DNA from: Leptospira broomii serovar Hurstbridge str. 5399
Lineage (GTDB): Bacteria; Spirochaetota; Leptospiria; Leptospirales; Leptospiraceae
Assembly: GCF_000243715.2 (NCBI RefSeq)
Contig: NZ_AHMO02000008.1
Span: 2,274,001-2,338,000, forward strand
Reading direction: 5' to 3'
DNA length: 64,000 nt
The position numbers were made by a program, and so were the translations under genes. A model generated the notes under the pieces. That model saw only the letters and a list, made by a program, of their open reading frames with translations, did not search any database and was not told the DNA's origin. Positions 33,806 to 43,703 of this stretch are shown in pieces; the stretch's first letter is position 1; every line of letters starts with the position of its first letter.

Positions 33806-36800
33806 TTAAGAATATATTTTCGGAGCGATCAAGAAGGCATTATCCGAACCCTTCGAAAGGTTCGATAAATCGAAATCTCCCGGGACAAAACCGAAGGCAG
33901 AAAATAAGTCGGATCTAGCGCTAGCCGTTTGGGAGATCGTCGCAATAATTTTTTCTCTTCGTTGTTCCGGATTTAGATCTGCTATATTCGGTTCCGTTAC
34001 GGTTTCCCAAGCATAGGCATTTAGTATCGGGTCATCCGCGAACTCTAATCGGAATACGGGGATATTTGCAGTTACCGCCGGATTGGGAATCGGCTTCGGA
34101 GCGATTTCATAACCCATTAGAATTCCTGAAAGGACCGTCTTTGAATTCAGATCGGCGTTTATGGATTGTCCCCAAAGGGAATCCGGAACGTTCTTATAGA
34201 GCGGTCCTAAAACAAAATCTCCTTCTGCGCTTTCTCCATCCCTAGTGATGGTAATCGACGCCGCCGAATTTAGAATGTCGGAACTTTTTCTATTCATCGG
34301 GGCGATGCCGAATGTAGGATTCTCGCTAGTAAGAGTATCTTTTCCGAACGAGGTCTTTCTCAATGGAATCGACGTTGCAAAGGAAAGATGTAATGTATGG
34401 GGGTTGATGACCCATTGCACTTTCGAAGAAGTATCTTTGCTTAGATCTTTGACGATTCCCGATGTCGCGGATATTTCGAATCCGCGAGTCTGCCCGTTCT
34501 GTTGCGGCAAAAAGGACGTTTTAAATTCCGACCACTTGATCGGATCCGGATGTTGGCCGCTATCTCCGAAGCTAATCGAGAATGAAACGATCCATAGATG
34601 AATTTCCGCGACTCCGCTGAAATCGGGACCCCAGAAATGAATATCAGCGCCGATGTGGACTGTGATAGTGATATGTATAGTATAGAAAAGTAGGTCGATC
34701 GAGAATCTATAAGAAACTCCGATATCGACACCGCAATCCGCGTCATAATGAAAGGGTTTCCAGCGAAGTAGAAAATCAACGTAAGCCGAAAACCAAGCGC
34801 TTAAATCCCCGCAGCTCCAGACTGCTTCTAATCCGCCTCCCGCCATCAGATATCCTGGAGTCAGAGCAAAATAAGAATATCCTTGAATGCTAATATTCGA
34901 TCCGATTTGCCAATAAATACCTAGACGCGGTACATTCGGATAATGGGAAGGGACTTGGAAACTTGGATGGTATCCACCGAAAGTCACTACAAAATCCCCG
35001 GCGTGGTCCCCGCCGAGCCAAATGAAATATGCGAATCCTCCCGTTAAGTGACAATCTTTCGACAACACATAGGAACTTGGAGTTAGTTGCGCACTGATTC
35101 CGAAGAACCCGTTTTGGGGATCGAAAGAAGCCTTGAGCGCCATTTGCGCTTCCGCTATAGGATTCGACACACCCTGAGGAATAGTCAGGGTTGATAATCC
35201 GACGAGGTCCAATTCGAAATGATCGCCTAACTGCGCAGTGGCGAGAGCGAACGAATCGATCATCTGGAATGTCAGAAATCGTATACCCGCAGCAAACCAA
35301 TATTCTCCCGATTTCGGAACGGTGATCCGATTTTCATCCAAATACTGAAGCATCGCGACTGGATCGGAATTCGCGGAAGACTCCGAGCCTTCCGCAATCT
35401 GTACGAACGGAAAATTCCGTATTTGATCCACGTCCGGAACATTCAGAGTAAAGTTATAGCCGAACCCGCCGGCTAAACCCATTACATAGAAGTAAGGAGG
35501 TCCACCGAGCGGCTCCGAATAATCCAGATACACGAAGAAGGAAACCGTTCCGTTACGGTTCGAATACGCGCCTAACGCGGAAAGTTCAAATTGCGTGAGA
35601 CCTAGAATCGCCTGTCCTTCATACAATCCTTCGGCAGCTTTCAGGAATCCTCCTCCGATCGTAACAGGCGCATTGGAATAGGTTATACTTAGTCCTTCGA
35701 GCATGAAGCTAGGTTGAAAATGATCGAATGGACTCGTAACGCCTAATCCGGCTAAGCCGATTTCTATACCGCCCATACTAAGGTACGCATCTAAGAGAAA
35801 AGTGACTTTCGAGTTTTCAAATCGGACTCCGATTCTTTGCAATGTCACGGAACCGAGATGAATATTCAACGCGAACCATTTGGTTTTATCAACCGTACTT
35901 CGCTGTGCAGGGGTGATGGGATAATTCGGCGGAAGGGGAGTGGTCGGATCGACTGGAAAATTATTTCCACCACCTCCTGTAGGGGGCCCGTCCAAAGGCA
36001 GAGCGAGCGACATTACGGAGCTTCCGAGTTGTACGTGTGTGGAAAAGTTCTTTCCTTTATCGATATCCTTAACGGGAGGGATTAAGGCACCTTGTGGCAA
36101 TCGATTGACGAGAGTGCCGATTTCATCCTGGGTGAATTTTCTAGAGGCGATCGCACAAGCGATGGATTGCAATTTCATCGCTTGTATAGAGTTGATTTCC
36201 GAACCGACTAAAGGAAAATTAGCCGCATCAATATTGATCTCTACTTCAAAGTCGAGTATGTAATCCCAATATGTATTCGGGGCAGATTGATACGTTCCTG
36301 AGTTGATGGAAGTTAGGTAATCCTGTACGCTTCCCAAATATGTATCTGCGGGATCGTTTTTTTCGGCGAAGAGGCTGAACCTTCCTAACAGCGTGCTCCC
36401 GTCGTAAACGGCTCCGGACGAGATGAAATATTTGTTCGCGGTGCCTACGTTGAATTCGAGATAGAACTGTTGTAAATTCAGATCTCCTACCCACATCGGA
36501 AGGTCGATGCCGATCCAGCTTCCGAATTTTTCGATAAGCTTCCCGAACGGGATCGGCGTATTCTGTTGTTGTAATTTAAAATTCCATTCTGTGGATGGTT
36601 TTCCGTTTTGTGAAGAGGAGCTCGAATCGTACGTCCCCGAAAGCACGAGACCGACTCCACCCACGTCCAGAGTGATACTGATGCTCGCAGTACTAGAATA
36701 AATGCCTTTGGTCGGATCGGTAAGTTTGCGCTGTGCTTGAAACGAATCTATCTTTAAATCCAATCCCGAAAAGAAATCGATCGTATCCGAAGATCCGCCC

Positions 36801-38599
36801 TGGATGCTAAATTCTTTCGTTTTAGGCGTGATTTTTACGTCCAGATTTTGGATCGTAAAGTCCGGAAGCTCGATCGGTATATGTATTTCATGTAATAGTT
36901 GATCGATCAGCCAGGATACGTTGATCTGCGGAATCTGTACTTCGATACTGAGGGAAGTCCCCCAATCGATCTCCACATCCAAATTCCAATTGCCGATCAA
37001 AAGAATTCCCACGATCGAGCCTGTGCTTGTAGGGTCGCCCGACGAGTCTCCGTCGGGAGGGGCGTATTCGCCCTGGATTCCCAGCTGGCTGAATACAACC
37101 GGAAGGTTTCCGCCGAAATCGATTTCCCAATCGGTAGTGCAGTCTATTTCAAATGAAAATGAGGAATCCTTAAAATTCCCATCTAATTCGAAATCGACTA
37201 TATCGATGTCGGGGAGTTCTTTCGTTGAAAAGAAACGATTGATCAGCTCTCCGGCGTTAAGGCTTTGGTCCGCCTTCATGGATACGAAAAATCCACCGGA
37301 GGAAGGATCTAAAGACGTGTAAAATTCCGTTCCGCCTAAAATCCAATCTCCCGCGATCGAGAGCGTCGTGGTCGCAGAATCCGAACCTTGCGGATAATAT
37401 CGGTTCCAAATAAGTGTTGGGGTGATCTGCACTTTATCATGAAATAAGGAAATCGGTTTTTCCGTCGTTATGTGAAACTCAAGAGTATCCAATCGCATCG
37501 GAGAAATCGAAATTCCTAACTCCAGGTAGTTCAGCGTAAGCTGACCTAACTCATGCCCCGCCGGTAGCATCGAAGCTAAATTAGAAAGACCTAATAAATT
37601 TTCGATTTCAGAAAGAGTGATTCCTTTATCAAAAATTCCTAAAATACGAGCGTTCGTAGAGCCGATTCCGGTTTGCACGATCAGATCGAGACCGTTTCCT
37701 TCCGGACCCAGATAAACCTCGAAAAAGAATCCCGGAGGAGCTCCACTGATGTTCTCCAATCCGGAGTAAATACAAAGTCTTCTCAGTTCGATCTTTAATC
37801 CGCCGATACTTACGGAAGGATACTGCTTAGTAGCAACTTCTTGAAGACTATGACCGATGAGTACGCTCCCGGATCCTTGGTCGTCTACTCCGATGACACC
37901 GAAAATGGAAAGCGTATTCAGATCCGGCCGAATGAGTTTGACCTCGTCCCAAAAATCCCCTTCGGCCTTGATCGTCGAAGAAAAATTGAATCCGGCTCGT
38001 AGGAGTTCCAGGCCTAATGTGGGATCCGAAGGCAGAGTCGTAAGAAGTTGCAGTCCGGGAGTCTCTGCCTCTTCGTTTTGCACCCGCCAAAAATCGTAGG
38101 AACTAAATCGGGTTTGAATATCTTGAAACGATATTTTTCTGAGGAATGATTCCTGGGCTCCTTCCGCGAGCATATCCGTTTGATAATTTACGTATGGGGG
38201 AAGATAAGGATATAAGGAAAGGATGTCCCACTCGATGGGCAAACCTTGAAAATCGATGACGCATTCTATTACGGTTTCGGTGGGTTTGGTGGAATCCCGA
38301 GAGGCATAAAATTGAATTTGCGCTCCCAAATTCTGGAGCTGTATTCCCTTGTTTTGGAAGGGGATCAGATCGATTTTACCGCTTACCGTAAAATTGCCTG
38401 TCGAGCTGTCCTGCGCCCCTACTTGGATGGAACCGAGTTTCAAATGGTCCACATTAAACACCGTATTCCAAATCTTCGGAAGGTGGTCCTGTCCGAGTAA
38501 GTTTTGGTCGATGAGAAGATCTCCTGCCGTGTTTTTTACACGGTTAAAAAGATCCGTCAGAAGTTTCAGAGCAAAGGTTTGGGTTTCTACTGTAGGCAT
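33806..38599 (-). CDS. 1597-residue DUF6603-like protein
   Basis: Very long beta-rich protein without signal peptide. The C-terminal third carries the segments I associate with DUF6603: LDAYLSMGGIEIGLAGLGV, LGGPPYFYVMGLAGGFGYN, DFVVTFGGYHPSFQVPSHYP, YSYFALTPGYLMAGGGLEA and FLLRWKPFHYDADCGVDIG (about 980-1370). The N-terminal two thirds consist of repeated strand units with many aromatic and acidic positions. The composition resembles surface or barrel proteins, yet no export signal is visible. The ATG follows the preceding stop by 1 base and has no Shine-Dalgarno sequence, so translation is probably coupled. Function unknown. Confidence 0.75.
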   Translation of the reverse strand: MPTVETQTFALKLLTDLFNRVKNTAGDLLIDQNLLGQDHLPKIWNTVFNVDHLKLGSIQVGAQDSSTGNFTVSGKIDLIPFQNKGIQLQNLGAQIQFYASRDSTKPTETVIECVIDFQGLPIEWDILSLYPYLPPYVNYQTDMLAEGAQESFLRKISFQDIQTRFSSYDFWRVQNEEAETPGLQLLTTLPSDPTLGLELLRAGFNFSSTIKAEGDFWDEVKLIRPDLNTLSIFGVIGVDDQGSGSVLIGHSLQEVATKQYPSVSIGGLKIELRRLCIYSGLENISGAPPGFFFEVYLGPEGNGLDLIVQTGIGSTNARILGIFDKGITLSEIENLLGLSNLASMLPAGHELGQLTLNYLELGISISPMRLDTLEFHITTEKPISLFHDKVQITPTLIWNRYYPQGSDSATTTLSIAGDWILGGTEFYTSLDPSSGGFFVSMKADQSLNAGELINRFFSTKELPDIDIVDFELDGNFKDSSFSFEIDCTTDWEIDFGGNLPVVFSQLGIQGEYAPPDGDSSGDPTSTGSIVGILLIGNWNLDVEIDWGTSLSIEVQIPQINVSWLIDQLLHEIHIPIELPDFTIQNLDVKITPKTKEFSIQGGSSDTIDFFSGLDLKIDSFQAQRKLTDPTKGIYSSTASISITLDVGGVGLVLSGTYDSSSSSQNGKPSTEWNFKLQQQNTPIPFGKLIEKFGSWIGIDLPMWVGDLNLQQFYLEFNVGTANKYFISSGAVYDGSTLLGRFSLFAEKNDPADTYLGSVQDYLTSINSGTYQSAPNTYWDYILDFEVEINIDAANFPLVGSEINSIQAMKLQSIACAIASRKFTQDEIGTLVNRLPQGALIPPVKDIDKGKNFSTHVQLGSSVMSLALPLDGPPTGGGGNNFPVDPTTPLPPNYPITPAQRSTVDKTKWFALNIHLGSVTLQRIGVRFENSKVTFLLDAYLSMGGIEIGLAGLGVTSPFDHFQPSFMLEGLSITYSNAPVTIGGGFLKAAEGLYEGQAILGLTQFELSALGAYSNRNGTVSFFVYLDYSEPLGGPPYFYVMGLAGGFGYNFTLNVPDVDQIRNFPFVQIAEGSESSANSDPVAMLQYLDENRITVPKSGEYWFAAGIRFLTFQMIDSFALATAQLGDHFELDLVGLSTLTIPQGVSNPIAEAQMALKASFDPQNGFFGISAQLTPSSYVLSKDCHLTGGFAYFIWLGGDHAGDFVVTFGGYHPSFQVPSHYPNVPRLGIYWQIGSNISIQGYSYFALTPGYLMAGGGLEAVWSCGDLSAWFSAYVDFLLRWKPFHYDADCGVDIGVSYRFSIDLLFYTIHITITVHIGADIHFWGPDFSGVAEIHLWIVSFSISFGDSGQHPDPIKWSEFKTSFLPQQNGQTRGFEISATSGIVKDLSKDTSSKVQWVINPHTLHLSFATSIPLRKTSFGKDTLTSENPTFGIAPMNRKSSDILNSAASITITRDGESAEGDFVLGPLYKNVPDSLWGQSINADLNSKTVLSGILMGYEIAPKPIPNPAVTANIPVFRLEFADDPILNAYAWETVTEPNIADLNPEQRREKIIATISQTASARSDLFSAFGFVPGDFDLSNLSKGSDNAFLIAPKIYS

Positions 38600-38600
38600 G

Positions 38601-41114
38601 TTAAGACTGAAATACTTTAATTAATTTGACAAAGGTCGTTTTAATCGGTTCCGGGATTTGGTTTTGATCTCCGAGTATGATTCCGCTTTCGTCGTCGAAC
38701 TTAAATTTGTCGTATACCGGCTTACCCGTACCTGCGGTTACGAAGAGGGCTACCGCTTTCGGATCTTTTTTTTTCTTTTGGTTTGCGTCTTTATAACCGG
38801 GTGGAAACGCTTTGAACGGTGCTAAATCCGCCGCGGTGCAATCGATGGGGGGCACGGTCTTTGCACAATCCCGAAATAATCTGTCCAAGAATCTGGATAT
38901 CAGAGAGGCATTGTATTCGAATTTTGCCAAGGGATCCAAGAGAGATACCTTCCAGTCCACAAACTCTTCTAAAATTAGAAATTCATTATAATCGAAACTT
39001 TGGCTTTGCGCGTCGTACCAATGATCGAACACTTTCTTTCCGCCGTGATAGACCTTATAGCGCATCATGTGTGCAGTCGGTAGCGGAAATTCCTTGAAAT
39101 CGGCAAGAGGCTTTTTAACGTCTTTTCGATCCGCTGGTGCATCGTCGGAGTCGGCTCCGGTATACCAGACCGTCTGCGCGGGAAGCATGTACGCGGTGAT
39201 TTTGGCAGTGAGTCCTTCGATTTTCCTTTTTCTCTGACCCGTTTCGATCGCAAGCTGTTCGGTATTACAATGTTTGCTTCCCGATACGAAATTTTGCGGG
39301 ATATCCGGGCCTCCGTCTCCATGACCGTAGAGGTGGCACCATTCTTGATCGGTTATGACTCTCAGGGCCTGAGATCCGCCTTTGGGGACGAGCTGATTTT
39401 TAAAGTAGGGAGTCGCTTCCTTATACAAATCTAAAATTTTAGTCTTTAATACCGTATCTTTTTGAGCGAGGTAATTGGTCAAATCGGTGGCCGGAAGACT
39501 GCTTCCGGAATCGCCGGGGTTATTTTGCGTAAAGTATACATCATAGCCCGTCTTAAATGTGTCTCCACTTTGATCTTTCTTAAATTTTTTATTAAAAAGG
39601 AATTTGCCCATGACGGTTCCAGCGTTTTCCCTCTCCATCGATTGCCTATGGCTTAACTTGACTCCGGACGCTTGCTTGGCGTCTTCGCTCCCTTTCATTT
39701 TTTTCCTGGTCAAAGCTTGTTTTTCGATATATTTAAAATTCTTAATAGGTGTTTCGAATACCCTTGGAGGGTCGTAGCCGGTCAGGGGCTTGTTCTTTCT
39801 TTTTACATCCGCTCCCTTGAATCGTTTAAAATAAAAAATTGAAGGAAATTTATTGGAAAATTTCTTGATAGGCGGTACGGTTTTATTCTTTATAATTCCG
39901 TAAACCATCGCTTCCGCATCCTTGGATAGAAATGCATCCGGTTCATACGTCGAAGAAGGCGTATTGGTTTTGAAGACTCGATCGGCTTTGGTGGACATGA
40001 TCGCAGATTTATCTTTTACTTCGATTGGCAATCCGATTGCATAGGCAATGAATGCATTTCCGCTCCAAAGAATCACATTTTCAGTTACGTTATCCGCTCT
40101 TCCCCTGCCTCCGACGCCTCCTCCTCCGAGACTCGGGATAAAACGTCCTAGTATCCCGGCGAGTACGCCAGCCTGGTCGACCCAGTAATACGGAGTTTTG
40201 TTGGCCAGATTAGCCGGTACGGATTTGGCAAGGGCTCCTACAGTTGTCGCTTTCAACGATAGAGCCGCAATCTCTACCGGATCCAAGTTGGGAGACACTT
40301 GAATGGCAGTCGCGATCGCGAGTAAATCGTCGTATTTCTTTACCGTGCCATCCAGCCATCGCAGCAAAAGGAGTCCTTGGTTGACATCTCCTTTATTCTT
40401 AGGATTTAATAGATTCTTAATATTATATTTAGCGATTCCTGTCTTTCCTGCAATGGGATACCAAGTGCCCTGGTCTATTCCGGAACTGAATAAATTCGTG
40501 TATATTTGGTTACCGAAGACCAGATCTTTCAGATTCGTAAAATTGACGTATCCCGCTAATCTTTCCTTAAAATTCGCTATTTCAGGATTCGGTAATTGGA
40601 CCAGAGCATAAGCATTTTCTAAATTCAAGATGGTTAGGTTCCCGAGGATTTGGTTGTCCGCAGCGCCGTACGTGATCGGTTCGTCGTCGGAAGAAAATTC
40701 AAAAAGAAAAAAGTTCATCAATCGGTCGGTAAACGCGAATATATACTCCAACTGAGCGGCTTCGAGTTCGTTCAAGTTGGGTCCGACGGAAGCGATCGTA
40801 AGTTTGCAAGGGTTTGCCTCGGGGTTAAAAGCCGCGAGATTCAGTTTTGTGGCGTCGTCCGTTGCGGGTAGGTCGTCGATATTTTGGGTATTTTTATAAT
40901 AGTTTAATGTAATTTGGATAAAGTAGGAAGGAACGAATTTAGCCGCGATTTTCTGGATTAAATTCGCTTTGATGTAGGCTGCACTCATTCCTCCCACTCC
41001 GTCCAATTCCGGGAAGGCATTCATGAAATCTCCCGTTATTCTGTCGGGGTCCTCATAAAGATATACGGAGGAATAGTTCGAATCAACGTAATAAGGGTAA
41101 ACGGAAAAGGGCAT
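38601..41114 (-). CDS. His-Me-finger-nuclease-like cluster protein, copy 2
   Basis: 837 residues, paralogous along its length to the next upstream gene (817 residues). A shared GGVGGRGRAD stretch lies near residue 337, and the conserved C-terminal block (about 590-625) has WCHLYGHGDGG followed by NFVSGSKHCNTEQLAIE. The GH..GxGG, N, and N...E spacing resembles the betabetaalpha-metal (His-Me) finger of DNA/RNA non-specific endonucleases, so a nuclease is plausible; this is pattern-based. HMMRYKVYHGGKKVFDHWYD and SFDYNEFLILEEFVDW follow. No signal peptide. The start at 41114 has AGGA 8 bases upstream. Confidence 0.75.
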   Translation of the reverse strand: MPFSVYPYYVDSNYSSVYLYEDPDRITGDFMNAFPELDGVGGMSAAYIKANLIQKIAAKFVPSYFIQITLNYYKNTQNIDDLPATDDATKLNLAAFNPEANPCKLTIASVGPNLNELEAAQLEYIFAFTDRLMNFFLFEFSSDDEPITYGAADNQILGNLTILNLENAYALVQLPNPEIANFKERLAGYVNFTNLKDLVFGNQIYTNLFSSGIDQGTWYPIAGKTGIAKYNIKNLLNPKNKGDVNQGLLLLRWLDGTVKKYDDLLAIATAIQVSPNLDPVEIAALSLKATTVGALAKSVPANLANKTPYYWVDQAGVLAGILGRFIPSLGGGGVGGRGRADNVTENVILWSGNAFIAYAIGLPIEVKDKSAIMSTKADRVFKTNTPSSTYEPDAFLSKDAEAMVYGIIKNKTVPPIKKFSNKFPSIFYFKRFKGADVKRKNKPLTGYDPPRVFETPIKNFKYIEKQALTRKKMKGSEDAKQASGVKLSHRQSMERENAGTVMGKFLFNKKFKKDQSGDTFKTGYDVYFTQNNPGDSGSSLPATDLTNYLAQKDTVLKTKILDLYKEATPYFKNQLVPKGGSQALRVITDQEWCHLYGHGDGGPDIPQNFVSGSKHCNTEQLAIETGQRKRKIEGLTAKITAYMLPAQTVWYTGADSDDAPADRKDVKKPLADFKEFPLPTAHMMRYKVYHGGKKVFDHWYDAQSQSFDYNEFLILEEFVDWKVSLLDPLAKFEYNASLISRFLDRLFRDCAKTVPPIDCTAADLAPFKAFPPGYKDANQKKKKDPKAVALFVTAGTGKPVYDKFKFDDESGIILGDQNQIPEPIKTTFVKLIKVFQS

Positions 41115-41237
41115 ATCGTTTTATCCTAGCCGGTCGTTCGTTATTTTCTTATTCGAATCGATAGGAAGACGCGTTCGTTTCGAAATAAAAATAAAGAACT
41201 TTACGAATATTTTAACTATCATGGATCTTCTTTTTGT

Positions 41238-43691
41238 TTACGGTTGCAGTGACTTGTCTATGACTCGCGAGAATAGGTGTTGCACGTCCGGAGGCAGACT
41301 CTTCGTGGCCAATAAAGAGAGTTTCTCTTCGAAAATGAATTGCTCCAATACCGGTTTTCCGTCGCCTTCTAGAAATTGGACGACGGTATTTTGCCGATCC
41401 GTTTTTTTGGATTTCGCGTTTTTATACCCGGAAGGAAAGTCGTAGAACGGCTTCAATGCGACGTCACCGTACGGTATGTCGTTGGTCTTACAGTCTTTGA
41501 ATAGTCGATCCAAGAACCTGGCGATAAGGGATCCCCTGTATTCTAAACGGCCCGCATCGTCTCCGATCGAGGTCTTTCGATCCACGAACTCCTCCAATAT
41601 TAAAAATTCATTATAATCAAAGCTTTGCGCCTGTGCGTCATACCAATGATCGAATACTTTGTTTTTTTTGGCGTCATATACCTTATATCGCATTACGTGC
41701 GCTAAGGGAAGACTGTCTTTTACGGACTTAACTTCGGCTCCCGTTCCTGCGTCCGGATCGGGGTTGAACCAGATATCGCTGGCAGGAAGCAGATAAGCTG
41801 TGATTTTGGCGGTAAGCCCCGCGATTTTTCTCTTTCGTTGCCCGGTTTCGATGGCGAGTTGTTCGGTATTACAATGCTTGCTTCCTGAAACGAAGTTTTT
41901 AGGGATATCGGGACCTCCATCTCCGTGCCCGAATAAGTGACACCATTCCTGGTCCGTTTCGACTTGGTAATACGGATCTGTCTTTAGTAAATAAGGGACG
42001 TCGGTTGGAAACTTCTGGATGGCGTCGGTGGTTTGCCCGTCTTCGCTAACCGTGTAATTGGTGAAATCAGTTGCGGATAAGCTACTCCCCTGGAAAGGCG
42101 TAGGATACCGTTTAGCATAATAGGCGGTGAACTTGGCTGAAAACGTATCGGCTCCGTCTACATCCATACCGCCGGAGAATTTCGTGGAAAATAAATACTT
42201 CTTCATTACCGATCCGGCGTTCTCCCGTTCCTGGGATTCGCTATGCTGTAGCGGTAATCCTTTTGTTTCTTTCGTGTCGGGAGCGATTTCGCCTTTCATT
42301 ATCTTTCTATAAAGGAGGAGTTGGTTTGGGTTCTCTCCTATGTATTTGAAATTTTTTTGAGGGGGTACATTGCTAAAAACCTTGGGCTTTTTATACTCCT
42401 TGGGTAAATTTTTTCTCGGGACCCCCATGTTTTGTTTCTTGTAGTAGCCAAGTTCTTCCAGTAACGGGTAAGTTGCGGCCAGGGCAATGGAAGACGTCGA
42501 TTTTGATCTGCCCATCGTAAAAAACTTTTCCACGGGAGTATTCGTCATGAAAAATCCGGATAGGCTAATACGGGAGAGTCCAAGATGATTTTTTAACGGT
42601 AGTCCGATCGCGTAGCCGGTAGGGAAACTACCGGTCCATAGGAATTCGTTTTCATCCGGGGAATCCGCTCTTCCCCTGCCACCGACGCCTCCGGACGTTT
42701 CCGGTATATATTCCCCGAGGTAAGCGAGTAGGTTTCCTCCAGCATTGTAATAATAAACTCTTCGGTTCGTTAGAGGACTAGCGTCGTCCGGAATCCTGCT
42801 GATCTCAGACGGTATTTTATCCGAAGAAAATTCTTCGGAATTAATGATATCAATCGTACTTAAAGCGCGTAAATAATTGCCTCCTTTCGAGAAAAAGATC
42901 GTGGTCTGTAATTTTGCCTTTCCTTGTTTAGTAAGACCGCTCGATTTTATCGCGATTAAGTTGATTCGATCGAGCACGGTATTGTCTTCGAGGCGAACAG
43001 GGTACCAGTCGCTCGGCTTTGCCCGATCGACAAACAATACATTCGCGATAGTTCTGGTGATGGTAAATTCAGTGTACTTTGTCGCCGCACCGCTGAAGTC
43101 GGAGAAATTAACGAACCGCTGCAAACCCTTTGCGAATTCGCTATTCTGCCTCGAAATTTTCCGAATTAAATTTTGATCGGTCGAAAGGGTATAGGCGCTC
43201 AGTAAATTGAAAATGACTAAATAGTCCAATACCGCATCTTTCGAAGCTCCATAAACGAGATTCTCCCCCGCCGAATTGACGACTTCGAAAGAAAAGAAAT
43301 TCATGATTTGATCGCTGAGGGTAAATACGTATTGTAGTTGTGCGAGCCTTAAAGTTGGATCCGGTAAGCTTGCAGTTATCTTAATAGTACACGGATCGCC
43401 AGCGGAGAAATCTAATCTCAGCTTGGTTGTCGCGTCTCCGTCGGGGAGATTTTCGTCCCCTTGGATCGATGCATATGCGGCGAACGCTAATTGTAAGAAC
43501 GGGAGCGGGGATACATTTCCCTGCGCTAGCGGGGTTACTAGATTCGTTCGAATTGATTCTTGCCCGATGGTAGCAATTTGCGGAAATTGAGCAATCAGAG
43601 CTGCGGTGGCCTGTATTACGGATGCATCGGTTGTTAAAATCACCTTTTGATCGTTTGCATCAATATAATAGGGACGAAAGCTGGTAGGCAT
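41238..43691 (-). CDS. His-Me-finger-nuclease-like cluster protein, copy 1
   Basis: 817 residues, paralogue of the following gene. Both begin with a short FRPYYIDAND-like or YPYYVDSNY segment, share GGVGGRGRADSPDENEFLW, and end with the block WCHLFGHGDGG ... NFVSGSKHCNTEQLAIE (about 580-615) and FDHWYDAQAQSFDYNEFLIL. The candidate catalytic histidine, the metal-side asparagines and the glutamate are identical in both copies. Retention of the block while the N-terminal ~350 residues have diverged points to a catalytic or binding core under selection. No signal peptide or immunity-like neighbour is evident. AGGA precedes the start at 43691. Confidence 0.75.
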   Translation of the reverse strand: MPTSFRPYYIDANDQKVILTTDASVIQATAALIAQFPQIATIGQESIRTNLVTPLAQGNVSPLPFLQLAFAAYASIQGDENLPDGDATTKLRLDFSAGDPCTIKITASLPDPTLRLAQLQYVFTLSDQIMNFFSFEVVNSAGENLVYGASKDAVLDYLVIFNLLSAYTLSTDQNLIRKISRQNSEFAKGLQRFVNFSDFSGAATKYTEFTITRTIANVLFVDRAKPSDWYPVRLEDNTVLDRINLIAIKSSGLTKQGKAKLQTTIFFSKGGNYLRALSTIDIINSEEFSSDKIPSEISRIPDDASPLTNRRVYYYNAGGNLLAYLGEYIPETSGGVGGRGRADSPDENEFLWTGSFPTGYAIGLPLKNHLGLSRISLSGFFMTNTPVEKFFTMGRSKSTSSIALAATYPLLEELGYYKKQNMGVPRKNLPKEYKKPKVFSNVPPQKNFKYIGENPNQLLLYRKIMKGEIAPDTKETKGLPLQHSESQERENAGSVMKKYLFSTKFSGGMDVDGADTFSAKFTAYYAKRYPTPFQGSSLSATDFTNYTVSEDGQTTDAIQKFPTDVPYLLKTDPYYQVETDQEWCHLFGHGDGGPDIPKNFVSGSKHCNTEQLAIETGQRKRKIAGLTAKITAYLLPASDIWFNPDPDAGTGAEVKSVKDSLPLAHVMRYKVYDAKKNKVFDHWYDAQAQSFDYNEFLILEEFVDRKTSIGDDAGRLEYRGSLIARFLDRLFKDCKTNDIPYGDVALKPFYDFPSGYKNAKSKKTDRQNTVVQFLEGDGKPVLEQFIFEEKLSLLATKSLPPDVQHLFSRVIDKSLQP

Positions 43692-43703
43692 CGGTACTTT
43701 TCC

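Noticed and set aside
26406..41445. Many plus-strand frames of 60-135 codons opposite the large minus-strand genes
   Set aside because: They lie wholly antisense to long, well-formed coding frames, have no family signatures or ribosome sites, and reflect codon bias of the real genes.
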